Source: Chthonomonadia bacterium (GTDB lineage Bacteria; Armatimonadota; HRBIN16). From it: 64,000 bases of DNA. Position numbers and translations under genes: made by a program. Positions 40,431-49,345 of this stretch are shown one piece after another. The stretch is from assembly GCA_013314755.1 (NCBI GenBank), contig JABUFA010000002.1:62001-126000 (forward strand), written 5' to 3'. Under the pieces are notes generated by a model that made no database searches, was not told where the DNA came from, and saw only the letters and a program-made list of their open reading frames with translations. Position 1 is the first letter of the stretch; the number at the start of each line of letters is the position of its first letter.

Positions 40431-42603
40431 CGCTTAACCCGAAACTGCTGACCAGGATGCCGAAATCGTAAAGCGTCACCTCGCCGTCGCCGTCCAGGTC
40501 GGCATTGGGGTTCCAGTTCGAGTCGCCAGAGGCACTGCCAAACGCCTGCACGAGAGCGGCGAAGTCGTAGAGCGTAACGTCGTTATCGCCGTCTATGTCC
40601 CCGTTCACTAAGGAGACGCTGACCGCGCCTGTGGTGGGCAAGAAAATATCCCTCAACCGGGTAGACAGCCAGTGCGAGCTCTTCACCCGGATATCGTACC
40701 AGCCGGGCGCTATTGCCGTGTCTCTGGGCAGAACGACGATTCCTCCCTCGTCCGGCGAGAGGGTGTAACGCCTGACCAGCGTGCCGTCCGCACGCAGAAC
40801 GTCCACCTGCACGGGCACGCTCCCGCCCAGCCAGTTCTGCCATTCTACCTGTAACTGCAGGGAGTGTTCCGCCGGCAGTTCCACCCCCACCAGCCTCACC
40901 GCCGAGGGGACGATTACCCGCTCGCCCCCCTGTGTGGACAGAGTGCCCAGTATGCACACCCTGTCGCCCTCAATCCACGGCACCGCCGGGTTGGTCAGCA
41001 CACGTACGGCTGTTGGCGACTGCCCATCCTCCACGTAAATTGCCCCGCCCAGCACGTCGTTGCCCGCCACCACGCGCACATCCGAAAGCATCACCACCTG
41101 TCCATCGCTCTGCTGTAGCAGCTCGGACATGGGACAGATGTTTCCCCCCGCACTGCCTGCCAGCACGGTCTCGCGCCACACGCTGCCGGCGGAGACGTGA
41201 ACCGTCCTGTTCACCGGCGATAATCCCGCCGCGCTGACGCGCAGGGTGTAAGTACCCGGCGGCACGTCAATAAAGGCAAATGCGCCGTTGCCATCGGTAT
41301 ACATGGAGCGCGAAAAGCCGCTTCGGAAGAGCGTCACCGTTGCCCTGTCAAGCGGTTGAAGGTTGGAACCTCGAAGCGCCACGCCCGTCACGATGCCGGT
41401 GGTGGGGTTGGTTTTCCATGGCAGTTCCGGCGTCGGCACCCACTGCCCGAAGTAGTTTCCGAAGGTGGTATACGCGGTGGGATTATACCACTGGATGTTG
41501 CCGGAGCTGTCCACGTTGGGCGCAGCGTAGGAGTAGAACACCACGCCATCTGAGTATCCCCCCTGTGAGGTGGTGGCCCGAGCGAGGTCTATCTGCGTCA
41601 GCGTGCTGGAGAGCGTATTCATGTATGCGCCCAGCCCAATCGCCACCGCGCGATTGTACCGATGGTTCTTTGTCCACGTAATCCAGTTGTTGAAGTAGGT
41701 GCGGTAGGTGGAGCTGGAATGATTGTAGTAGCACATGGGAATGGCGATGTCCAGAATCCCTTCCTCCGTCCACGCGCGCCAGTCCTGAAAGACACTACTG
41801 TACGCCGAGGTAGAAGTCCACGCCGACTCGCTGGTCGGACCGTTTCCCCAGGTGATGAGTGCCGCGGTTACCTTACACCACGGCTTGATGGCGACCGCCG
41901 AGGCATAGATTCGGCGCACCAGCTGCGTCACCTGGTCGCGTCGCCACTGTGACCACGTGCTATCGTTATGGGCGGGCTGTCCCGTGCGCCCGTAAGCGCT
42001 ATTGAATCTGCTGACGCTGACAGGGTTATAGCCCCAGCGGTTGCCCGCAAAGCGGATATAGTCAAAGTGGATGCCGTCCACGTCATAGTGCCTCAGCACA
42101 TCCAGCGCGACGCGATACAGATAGTCCGCCGCTTCGGGGTTGCCCGGGTCAAAGCTGGAGTTACTGCCGTCAAAATTGGAGCCGCTGTCGTTCAGCGTCA
42201 GCCACTGGGGGAAGCGGTTGTACGGATGCGCCGGGTTGGATGGTGGTGTCGTAGAGTTCCACACCGGAAGCATCACCAGCCAAGCGTGCACCTCCATACG
42301 AGGCGACTCGTTGTGCGCACGCTGGATGAGGTAGGCTAACGGGTCAAACCCTGCGGCAACATCGCTTGCCTTTGGCTCGTAGTGGGAAAGGTAGTAGGCA
42401 TCGCCGCGTTTGCGCACCTCCACAAACAGCGCGTTCGCCTTAGCAGTGCGTGCCCTCTGAATCAGCGCGTCTACTTCTGCAGGGGTACGCAGCGCCTCAT
42501 GCCACGTATCCACCCAGAAGCCCCGTAGCTCCTGCGAGCAAGCCATGCCACCCACAATCAACCATAAACCTAAAAGAACGATACCTCTGCTGAACCTGCT
42601 CAT
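40423..42603 (-). CDS. GHL10-type glycoside hydrolase-like protein with dockerin domain, secreted
   Basis: A 726-residue exported protein. It has a signal peptide (IVLLGLWLIVGGMACS), then a family 10-like hydrolase-like barrel (DUF187/GHL10) with ELRGFWVDTWHEALRTPAEV, FVEVRKRGDAYYLSHYEP, DVDGIHFDYIRFAGNRWGYN and later PMCYYN. A carboxypeptidase-regulatory-like domain (GVALRGSNLQPLDRATV) follows, then a C-terminal type I dockerin with two EF-like loops, GDIDGDNDVTLYDFAALV and ADLDGDGEVTLYDFGILV. Such dockerins are frequent outside cellulosomes. The start at 42603 has an AGGGGGG upstream. It is coupled to the ABC-2 permeases by overlap. Confidence 0.88.
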   Translation of the reverse strand: MSRFSRGIVLLGLWLIVGGMACSQELRGFWVDTWHEALRTPAEVDALIQRARTAKANALFVEVRKRGDAYYLSHYEPKASDVAAGFDPLAYLIQRAHNESPRMEVHAWLVMLPVWNSTTPPSNPAHPYNRFPQWLTLNDSGSNFDGSNSSFDPGNPEAADYLYRVALDVLRHYDVDGIHFDYIRFAGNRWGYNPVSVSRFNSAYGRTGQPAHNDSTWSQWRRDQVTQLVRRIYASAVAIKPWCKVTAALITWGNGPTSESAWTSTSAYSSVFQDWRAWTEEGILDIAIPMCYYNHSSSTYRTYFNNWITWTKNHRYNRAVAIGLGAYMNTLSSTLTQIDLARATTSQGGYSDGVVFYSYAAPNVDSSGNIQWYNPTAYTTFGNYFGQWVPTPELPWKTNPTTGIVTGVALRGSNLQPLDRATVTLFRSGFSRSMYTDGNGAFAFIDVPPGTYTLRVSAAGLSPVNRTVHVSAGSVWRETVLAGSAGGNICPMSELLQQSDGQVVMLSDVRVVAGNDVLGGAIYVEDGQSPTAVRVLTNPAVPWIEGDRVCILGTLSTQGGERVIVPSAVRLVGVELPAEHSLQLQVEWQNWLGGSVPVQVDVLRADGTLVRRYTLSPDEGGIVVLPRDTAIAPGWYDIRVKSSHWLSTRLRDIFLPTTGAVSVSLVNGDIDGDNDVTLYDFAALVQAFGSASGDSNWNPNADLDGDGEVTLYDFGILVSSFGLSGE

Positions 42604-42759
42604 CTTTGCCCCCCTGTTATTTCGGAAACTCGCTCCTTCTATTGTAGCAGATGCGCCAGATAGGGGCAACCCGAACCCAGAGAGACCCGGCAGGAGGTAC
42701 ACACACCCATCACGAATGCACCTTCTGGAAACTTCGCTTTGTCAGGAGGTGATTGACGG

Positions 42760-43761
42760 ATGAACTGGAGGCCGGTTGGTCTGTTTTTGCCTGCTCTGCT
42801 CACCGCTGCATCGGCAGGGGGACAGGTGCAGTTTCAGGAGAAGGTGAATTATGGAGGCTGGCCCAACTGCGTTCGACTGACCAACGGCAATATCGAGTTG
42901 ATTGTCACCACCGACGTCGGTCCACGTGTTATTCGCTTTGGATTCGTGGGTGGACAGAACCTGTTTCACGAGGTGAAGGAGGATCTGGGCAAGATCGGCG
43001 GAAACGAATGGCGCCCCTATGGAGGACACCGCCTCTGGCACGCTCCCGAGGCGATGCCGCGCACCTATGCGCCCGACAATGAACCGGTGCAATACACCTG
43101 GGACGGGCGAACGCTCATCCTGACCCAGCCGGTGGAAGCCTCTACGGGCATCATGAAGCAGATTGAGATTACGCTCTCTCCGAATGAAAACCACGTGAAG
43201 CTGGTGCATCGCCTGACCAACAAGAACCTGTGGGATGTGGAGGCGGCGCCGTGGTGCCTTACTGTGATGGCGCCGGGTGGGCGCGCTATTCTCCCCCAGG
43301 AGCCATATCGCCCACACTCGGAGTACCTCCTCCCCGCTCGTCCTCTGGTGCTGTGGTATTACACCGACATGCGCGACCCCCGATGGACCTGGGGTAGCCG
43401 GTATATCCAGCTCCGGCAGGACCCAACCGTGCCCAAAGACGACCGGGGCAAGCAGAAGGTGGGCATGTTGAACAAACAGGGCTGGATGGCGTACGCGCTA
43501 AAGGGCGAGGTGTTCCTCAAGCGCTATGGCTACGACCCCAGCGCCACCTATCCTGACTATGGCTGTAACACCGAGGTCTTCACCAACGCCGATATGCTGG
43601 AAATGGAGACGCTGGGACCGCTGAGCAAGATACCGGCTGGCGGCTCGGTGGAGCATGTGGAGCACTGGTTCCTGTTTAAGGCAGATGTGGGCACGGAGGA
43701 GAGCGATATCGACGCGAATCTGCTGCCGCTGGTTCAGGATACGGATAAGGTCACGCGATAG
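42760..43761 (+). CDS. Secreted DUF4380-like protein (mutarotase-like fold)
   Basis: A 333-residue protein with a signal peptide (GLFLPALLTAASAGGQ). The body begins with NGNIELIVTTDVGPRVIRFG, includes GGHRLWHAPEAMPRTYAPDN and ITLSPNENHVKLVHRLTN, and ends with GGSVEHVEHWFLF. These match DUF4380 proteins, which resemble galactose mutarotases. The conserved His and Glu residues suggest sugar binding, but no reaction is established. An AGGAGGTG precedes the ATG. The gene diverges from the GHL10 gene. Confidence 0.68.
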   Translation: MNWRPVGLFLPALLTAASAGGQVQFQEKVNYGGWPNCVRLTNGNIELIVTTDVGPRVIRFGFVGGQNLFHEVKEDLGKIGGNEWRPYGGHRLWHAPEAMPRTYAPDNEPVQYTWDGRTLILTQPVEASTGIMKQIEITLSPNENHVKLVHRLTNKNLWDVEAAPWCLTVMAPGGRAILPQEPYRPHSEYLLPARPLVLWYYTDMRDPRWTWGSRYIQLRQDPTVPKDDRGKQKVGMLNKQGWMAYALKGEVFLKRYGYDPSATYPDYGCNTEVFTNADMLEMETLGPLSKIPAGGSVEHVEHWFLFKADVGTEESDIDANLLPLVQDTDKVTR

Positions 43762-44042
43762 CCAATTGCGGCACCCCTCTCCCGACCTCTCCCCGACGCG
43801 GAGAGAGGCGATGCGCCCCTTCCCTCGCAGGGAAGGGGCTGGGAGTTAGGTTGACAACGGCTCGGCGGGAGCCTCGCCCCAGGGCATGATGCATCCCCCT
43901 TTGGAGGGCGAACCTCCCGGTGAGTTGATTCCTCTTCCAACCTCTCCCCGCGCCAGGGAGAGGGGAACCTTTCCTTCCTTTGCAGCGCCGGGGGTCAGGC
44001 TGACAGAGGCCTGGTATCTGCCCTGCCCCCCAGAGATGAAGC
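43762..44042. repeat. GC-rich intergenic repeat segments
   Basis: The 281-base gap between convergent genes holds several short inverted pieces. Examples are CCTCTCCCCGACGCGGAGAG, CCCTTCCCTCGCAGGGAAGG, and CTCTCCCCGCGCCAGGGAGA. A segment TTTGGAGGGCGAACCTCCCG is related to 31220-31245. They look like decayed dispersed repeats, not genes. Confidence 0.5.
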
Positions 44043-45218
44043 TTACATCAACCCGTTCTTCAGCCGGGCATACGCTCCCAGGATGCACTGGTGCAGAGGC
44101 ATGTCCGGGGTAATGCCGGCAATCTTTTCCAGCACGGTGGATACCCCTTCCTCCGCGATGCGCCTCTGCAGGGCAACAGCGGATACATCCTCCGGGTTGT
44201 CGTAGAGCAGGGCAGCGGCAATCGCCGTGCAGAAGCCCGCAGGCTCCAGCCCGGAGTCCAGCAGGAAGCGCACCGTCCCAACCAGACGGTCATCCGGACG
44301 CAGTTTGCGTTCGGGGTCGCGGGCAACTCGCGCGATGGTATCGCCGAGCGCCGCGTTCTGGAAGCGGCGATACAGGTCGTTCAGATGTTCCTGCATCTCC
44401 TCACGTGTGAAACCATGTTTGCGGATAAGGGCTTCGCTCACCTCCTGCATCGCCCCGTCCAGCAGAGTGCGTATCTGCTCGTCCGCCATCGCCTCGTGTA
44501 CATAGGTATAGCCCTTAAGCCATCCGAGATAGCCCAGGATAGCGTGCGCCGCGTTGTGCACATAGATTTTACGCTCCGCATATCCCAGGAAGTTCTCCAC
44601 CGGCTCCAGTCCCACAATGGGCGGAACCTCGCCTTTGATGGCTTTGGCATTGACGGGAAGACGTTTATAAGCCTCCACTTTAATCGCCAGCGGGTCGGCA
44701 CGCTTCTCCTCCGGGGTCATCAGGGGCACCATCCGGCTCACCACGCACAGCACAAAGCCAACATGCGAGTTCACATACTCGTGCAGTTCAGCGGGAAGGT
44801 GGCTCAGGACGGCGTCGCGCAGTATCTGGTCGGCATCCAGCTGGTTCTCACAGATGAAGACGTTCAGGGGCGGAGCATCGGCATTCTGGCTGCGAAGGGC
44901 AATTCCCTGTGCCAGCGACGGCGCAACCTGCTTCAGCACGCTGACCCCAACCGCCGTACAGGCGATACCCGCGCGGGCAATCTCCTGAGCCACCAGGTCC
45001 ACCCTCTCACTGTGTATGGCCCGCACATCGGAAATCTGCACGTCTTCCGCGCCATCGCCCACAATATGGATGGTGTACTTTCCGCGGCGGTTAATCTCGT
45101 CCACGATGGTGGGCACGGACTCCACAAACACCACTTCGTACCCCGACTCGTGGAACAGCTGCGCCGTAAACCCCCGTCCGATATTGCCAGCGCCAAACTG
45201 TACGGCAACAGGTTTCAT
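44043..45218 (-). CDS. mtlD: Mannitol-1-phosphate 5-dehydrogenase
   Basis: A 391-residue polyol dehydrogenase of the MtlD family that interconverts mannitol-1-phosphate and fructose-6-phosphate with NAD. The N-terminal FGAGNIGRGFTAQLFHESG is the diagnostic dinucleotide-binding motif. The catalytic Lys region (EVEAYKRLPVNAKAIKGE-type) and the HNAAHAILGYLGWLKGYTYV block are present. It lies 3 bases after cytidine deaminase on the same strand. No mannitol PTS gene is in the window. Confidence 0.9.
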   Translation of the reverse strand: MKPVAVQFGAGNIGRGFTAQLFHESGYEVVFVESVPTIVDEINRRGKYTIHIVGDGAEDVQISDVRAIHSERVDLVAQEIARAGIACTAVGVSVLKQVAPSLAQGIALRSQNADAPPLNVFICENQLDADQILRDAVLSHLPAELHEYVNSHVGFVLCVVSRMVPLMTPEEKRADPLAIKVEAYKRLPVNAKAIKGEVPPIVGLEPVENFLGYAERKIYVHNAAHAILGYLGWLKGYTYVHEAMADEQIRTLLDGAMQEVSEALIRKHGFTREEMQEHLNDLYRRFQNAALGDTIARVARDPERKLRPDDRLVGTVRFLLDSGLEPAGFCTAIAAALLYDNPEDVSAVALQRRIAEEGVSTVLEKIAGITPDMPLHQCILGAYARLKNGLM

Positions 45219-45221
45219 CGT

Positions 45222-45671
45222 TTACGTCCCTCCCAGAATCAGTTCGTCTTCGCCAGTCTGCCGGGGCTGCAGGTTGAATGCATCGGGCAATAACTCGCCC
45301 AGACGGTACTCCCGAACCTCTTCATCCTCGTCGGAGGCGCACCAGACCAGAGCATCTTCATCGGCGAACTCTGCCAGCACCTGCCGGCACGCGCCGCACG
45401 GTGTGCCACCGTCGCGGCTTACCACCGCTACCGCCCGGATGCGCCGAACCCCATCGCCAACCGCTCGAAGGACCGCTGCCCGTTCGGCACAGATACTCAA
45501 GCCATAGCTGGCGTTCTCCACATTGGCGCCCGTAAAAATGCGCGCATCCTCGCCCAGTACCGCCGCTCCGACCGTGTAGCCAGAGTATGGGGCATAGGCG
45601 TTGCGCCGTGCTTCCCGCGCTGCCGTCAGCAGCTTCTCGCGCAGGGTATCGGTTTCGGGCCCAAAGGTCAT
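45222..45671 (-). CDS. cdd: Cytidine deaminase
   Basis: A 149-residue zinc hydrolase that turns cytidine and deoxycytidine into uridine forms. The zinc and catalytic motif is SICAERAAVLRAV (Cys-Ala-Glu) with TPCGACRQVLAEF giving the other two Cys ligands. GANVENASYGLS is also typical. The ATG at 45671 is preferred over GTG 45680; neither has a strong ribosome-binding site. Confidence 0.92.
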   Translation of the reverse strand: MTFGPETDTLREKLLTAAREARRNAYAPYSGYTVGAAVLGEDARIFTGANVENASYGLSICAERAAVLRAVGDGVRRIRAVAVVSRDGGTPCGACRQVLAEFADEDALVWCASDEDEEVREYRLGELLPDAFNLQPRQTGEDELILGGT

Positions 45672-45789
45672 CGCCGTCACCCGGCAAACGATATTTTTCC
45701 CTTATAGTTATTATACCCTTAGCCAGCAGAGGAACTTTTTCCTTTTGCTCGAAAGGGAACACGGATAACTCTGACAGGAGGAAAAGGGC

Positions 45790-46758
45790 ATGAGCGTGCG
45801 TGTTGCCGTTGTTGGCTACGGGATGGGCAGATACCATTGTTCGGATATCAGCAAGACGCCCGGATTGAAACTGTACGCGGTGTGCGATATTGACGCCGAA
45901 AAGCGTCGGTCGGCGCAAGAGGAGTGGAAGGTCAGGACCTACGCCAGCTACGAGGAGGTGCTGGCTGATGACAAGGTAGACCTGGTGGTTCTGGTGACCC
46001 CTCATGACACCCACGCCCCGATGGCTGTTTCTGCGCTGGAGGCAGGCAAGCACGTGGTCACCGAAAAGGTCATGTGCCTGAACGTCGCCGAGGCGGATGC
46101 GATGATTTCTGCGGCGAAGCGGGCGGGCAAACTGCTCTCCGTCTTCCAGAACCGCCGATGGGACAGCGATTACGTTACCGTGAAACACGTCATCGAGCAG
46201 GGTATGCTGGGCGAGGTGTTCCAAATAGCCAGCTGCGTGGACGGCTACGGACAGCCGGGCGGCTGGCGAGCGCACAAAAAGCATGGCGGCGGTCTGCTGT
46301 ACGACTGGGGCGCGCACCTGACCGACCAGATGGTGCAATTAGCCCAGAGCGACCCCGATACGGTGTTCGCCCAGATAGAGAGCCGCGTGTGGAACGTGGA
46401 TGTGGACACGTTCGCGAAGGTGATAGTGCGTTTTAAGAATGGGATGGTGGGCGAGATAGAGGTAGGATGCATCTCATGGATACCGCGTCCGCGCTGGCAC
46501 GTTCGTGGCGAGAAAGGTGCGCTCCTGCTGGAAGGCTGGGATGACCAGTTCCGCCTGCGCACGGAGGTGAACGGCATCCGCACCGACATGCGCTTCGACA
46601 AGCTGCCCTCCTCATGGCAGGAGTATTATCGCAACATCTCGGCGGTGCTGAACGAAGGTGCGGAGCTGGCGGTGAAACCCGAACAGGTGCGCAAGGCGAT
46701 ACAGATTATCGAAGCCGCGTTTCGCTCGGTGGAGACGGGAGTCTCCGTGAAGATATAG
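45790..46758 (+). CDS. Gfo/Idh/MocA family oxidoreductase
   Basis: A 322-residue NAD(P)-dependent oxidoreductase. The Rossmann motif is VAVVGYGMGRYHCSDI and the catalytic Lys region is HVVTEKVMCLNVAEAD. The second domain has GGGLLYDWGAHLTDQMVQLA, with the His-Asp pair of the family. AGGAGG lies 10 bases before the ATG. Unlike the copy at 29-30 kb this one is intact. It stands alone between divergent and convergent neighbours; the substrate is unknown. Confidence 0.9.
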   Translation: MSVRVAVVGYGMGRYHCSDISKTPGLKLYAVCDIDAEKRRSAQEEWKVRTYASYEEVLADDKVDLVVLVTPHDTHAPMAVSALEAGKHVVTEKVMCLNVAEADAMISAAKRAGKLLSVFQNRRWDSDYVTVKHVIEQGMLGEVFQIASCVDGYGQPGGWRAHKKHGGGLLYDWGAHLTDQMVQLAQSDPDTVFAQIESRVWNVDVDTFAKVIVRFKNGMVGEIEVGCISWIPRPRWHVRGEKGALLLEGWDDQFRLRTEVNGIRTDMRFDKLPSSWQEYYRNISAVLNEGAELAVKPEQVRKAIQIIEAAFRSVETGVSVKI

Positions 46759-46762
46759 TCCG

Positions 46763-48442
46763 CTACCGTGCGGTCATCTGCTGGATAGATTCCATCGCCA
46801 GTTTGGCGACGTCAGAACCCGGCGCGGCTTCAATGGCGCGCTGCCAGTAGTCCACGGCGTCCAGACGGTTGCCGCGCCGGAACGCTTCAACCCCTTTCAT
46901 GTACAGCTCCTGCGCCAGCTGTTCGTTGGCAGGCGAGCGTGGAGGGGGCGCAAAAGGGGCGGGCGTCTGCTCCCATCTGGCAGGAGGCGGCGGCTGAGGT
47001 ATCTCTACGCCCCCGGAAAAGGTGCGCGACACCTGCTCCAGCCTCTGCTGGGCGGCGACGGAGCTGGGGTCGTACTGCAAAGCCTGCTGGTAGTACTGCA
47101 CGGCAAGAGCGGGGTTGCCGGCACTCAACGCCTGGTCGCCCAGATGCACCAGGCATACCGAAGCGTTGCGCGCTGCAGTAGCTCGTGTGCTTGGGTCGGT
47201 GGCGTGCTGGTAGACGTTCACAAAGCGTGCCAGCGCCTCGCGGTAGTTGCCCGCCTGCGCCAGCTTCACCCCATCGCTCATCTGCGTGTTGAGCATCTCC
47301 ATCCGCTGAATCATCGCGTAACGCTCGTACGCGACGTTGATGCCGAACGCAATCAGCACGATGAGCACGCCAACGAACAGTACCAGCACGATTTGCTTCA
47401 TGGCTTCACGCTCCCTTGGGGTAAGAAGCGGGTCTCGCGGTTTGGGCAGAGGAGGCGGCGGCTTCTTCTGCTGAGCCTGCGGCAGGGAAGGTACAGATGC
47501 CTGCCCCCCCATCGGCGCGGGGTTCGGCACAGGGTTCAACAGAGGCGGCAGCGACGAAGAACCGGCGGGAGCGGTAGACGGTACCGGACCGACAACAGGT
47601 GGCGGAGCCGGCATCACCAGCGCGCCCGGTTCCATCGCCCGCTTCAGGTCCTCGCTCATCTCCCGCGCAGAGGCATAGCGGTCAATGGGGCGTTTCGCCA
47701 TTGCACGCATCAGCACCCGCTCAATGCCGTAGGGCACGCCCGGCGGCGGGGTTGGCTCCTTGTGCATGATGTTGTAGGTGATGGTAACGATGCTCTCGCC
47801 CGTAAACGGCTTGCGACCGGTGAGCATCTCGTACAGCACCACCCCGACCGAGAAGATGTCCGTGCGCTGGTCAATTTCGCCGCCTTCAATCTGTTCGGGT
47901 GACATGTAGCTGGGCGTGCCGAATATCTGCCCGTCGATGGTGATGTTGGGTTCAAAGATGATGCGGGCGATGCCGAAGTCGGTCAGTTTCACCAGTCCAT
48001 CGGGCAGGAGGTGGATGTTTTCGGGCTTGATGTCGCGGTGCACCACGCCCATGCGGTGCGCGTGTTCCAGCGCGGCGAGCACCTGCAGGGTGATGTCCAC
48101 CGCTTCCTTGAGGGGGATAGCACCCTGTCGCTGCAGGCGTTCGCGCAGGTTCTCTCCCTCCAGATACTCCATCACGATGTAGTGGCGCCCCCCATCCACC
48201 CCCACTTCGTGGATGGTCACGATGTTGGGATGGCTCAGACGCCCCGCCGCCTTCGCCTCGCGGAGGAAGCGGTTGATACGCTCCTGACGCTGTGCTTCGG
48301 TGACACCTTCGGGCAGATCGAGCTCCTTAATCGCCACGCGCCGACCCAGCTCGGGGTCCACCGCCTCCCACACGATGTCGTTGCTGCGGGCGATTTCGCG
48401 CACAATCTGATATTTGCCCAGCGTGTTCACCGAAGACTGCAT
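46763..48442 (-). CDS. Membrane Ser/Thr protein kinase with C-terminal TPR-like region
   Basis: A 559-residue Hanks-type kinase. The ATP Lys is in RRVAIKELDL (K39), the catalytic loop is VVHRDIKPENIHLL and the metal motif is LTDFGIAR. The glycine-rich loop is poor in glycine (EIARSNDIVWEA). A proline-rich linker (residues 280-340), one membrane helix (IVLVLFVGVLIVLIAFGINV) and an external part with two or three TPR-like repeats follow, the last ending GNRLDAVDYWQRAIEAAP. It is the last gene of the VWA, J-like/FHA, PP2C, kinase cassette and lies 3 bases after the phosphatase. Confidence 0.9.
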   Translation of the reverse strand: MQSSVNTLGKYQIVREIARSNDIVWEAVDPELGRRVAIKELDLPEGVTEAQRQERINRFLREAKAAGRLSHPNIVTIHEVGVDGGRHYIVMEYLEGENLRERLQRQGAIPLKEAVDITLQVLAALEHAHRMGVVHRDIKPENIHLLPDGLVKLTDFGIARIIFEPNITIDGQIFGTPSYMSPEQIEGGEIDQRTDIFSVGVVLYEMLTGRKPFTGESIVTITYNIMHKEPTPPPGVPYGIERVLMRAMAKRPIDRYASAREMSEDLKRAMEPGALVMPAPPPVVGPVPSTAPAGSSSLPPLLNPVPNPAPMGGQASVPSLPQAQQKKPPPPLPKPRDPLLTPREREAMKQIVLVLFVGVLIVLIAFGINVAYERYAMIQRMEMLNTQMSDGVKLAQAGNYREALARFVNVYQHATDPSTRATAARNASVCLVHLGDQALSAGNPALAVQYYQQALQYDPSSVAAQQRLEQVSRTFSGGVEIPQPPPPARWEQTPAPFAPPPRSPANEQLAQELYMKGVEAFRRGNRLDAVDYWQRAIEAAPGSDVAKLAMESIQQMTAR

Positions 48443-48445
48443 CGG

Positions 48446-49345
48446 TTACACCCAGCCTATCTGCTGTGCCTGTTCCCAGCTCAGAATGTCCAGAATGTGT
48501 ATCACGATAACCGTCACGTTATCCGAGCCGCCCTCCTCCAGCGCCATTTCCACCAGCTTCTGCGCCGCGGCAGAAGGTGAGTGCGTGCGCACCACTTCGG
48601 CAATCTGTTCATCCGAGACGTGCGTGGTTAAACCGTCCGTACAGAGCACCAGGCGGTCGCCAGCCTCCAGCACCACCCGGTAGATGTCGGGTTCCACCTG
48701 TTCCATGCCGATGGAGCGGGTAATCACGTTGCGATAGGGCGAATACTGCGCTTCCTGCAGGCTCATCAAGCCCTGTCGCACCTGCTCCATCACGTACGAG
48801 TGGTCATCGGTTATCTGCTGGATGACCTCGCCGCGCACCAGATAGCACCGGCTATCGCCCACATGCACCACGTGCGCCTCGTTCTCCAGCAGGATGGCGG
48901 CGGTCAGCGTCGTGCCCATACCACGCCTGCCCGGTATCGCCTGCGCCACCTCGCGCACCAGCGCATTGGCGGAAAGCACCGCGGAATGCAGGGCGGTGTC
49001 GACATCGGGCAGTTCCAGATCATAATACGTTTTCAGGAAGGTCTTCAGAGCCAGCTCGCTGGCAATCTGCCCTGCGCTGTGCCCGCCCATGCCGTCGCAC
49101 ACGGCGTACACACTGCCCCGCTCCGCCAGAAGGGTCGGCTCGGTCGGCTCAAAGAAGTCAAACTTGTCCTCGTTGTTCTCGCGCACGTTGCCCAGGTCGG
49201 TTTTGGCGCCGAAGCGCACAAAGGGCACCACTTCGGGATGCGCTTTCGGTTCGCGCGGCGGTTGTGCCAGCACCTCGCGGCGCTGGAACTTGGCGGTAAT
49301 TTCCACCTCGTTGGCTACACTCTGTTCGCTACTGTTGGCTTGCAT
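48446..49345 (-). CDS. PP2C-family protein phosphatase
   Basis: A 299-residue Stp1-like phosphatase. The metal-binding motifs are GNVRENNEDKFDFFE, YAVCDGMGGHSAGQIAS, HVGDSRCYLVRGE and LCTDGLTTHVSDEQI, with GGSDNVTVIVIHI at the end. It would reverse the action of the adjacent kinase, perhaps on FHA-bound proteins. Its start lies inside the end of the FHA gene and it ends 3 bases before the kinase ATG. Confidence 0.92.
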   Translation of the reverse strand: MQANSSEQSVANEVEITAKFQRREVLAQPPREPKAHPEVVPFVRFGAKTDLGNVRENNEDKFDFFEPTEPTLLAERGSVYAVCDGMGGHSAGQIASELALKTFLKTYYDLELPDVDTALHSAVLSANALVREVAQAIPGRRGMGTTLTAAILLENEAHVVHVGDSRCYLVRGEVIQQITDDHSYVMEQVRQGLMSLQEAQYSPYRNVITRSIGMEQVEPDIYRVVLEAGDRLVLCTDGLTTHVSDEQIAEVVRTHSPSAAAQKLVEMALEEGGSDNVTVIVIHILDILSWEQAQQIGWV

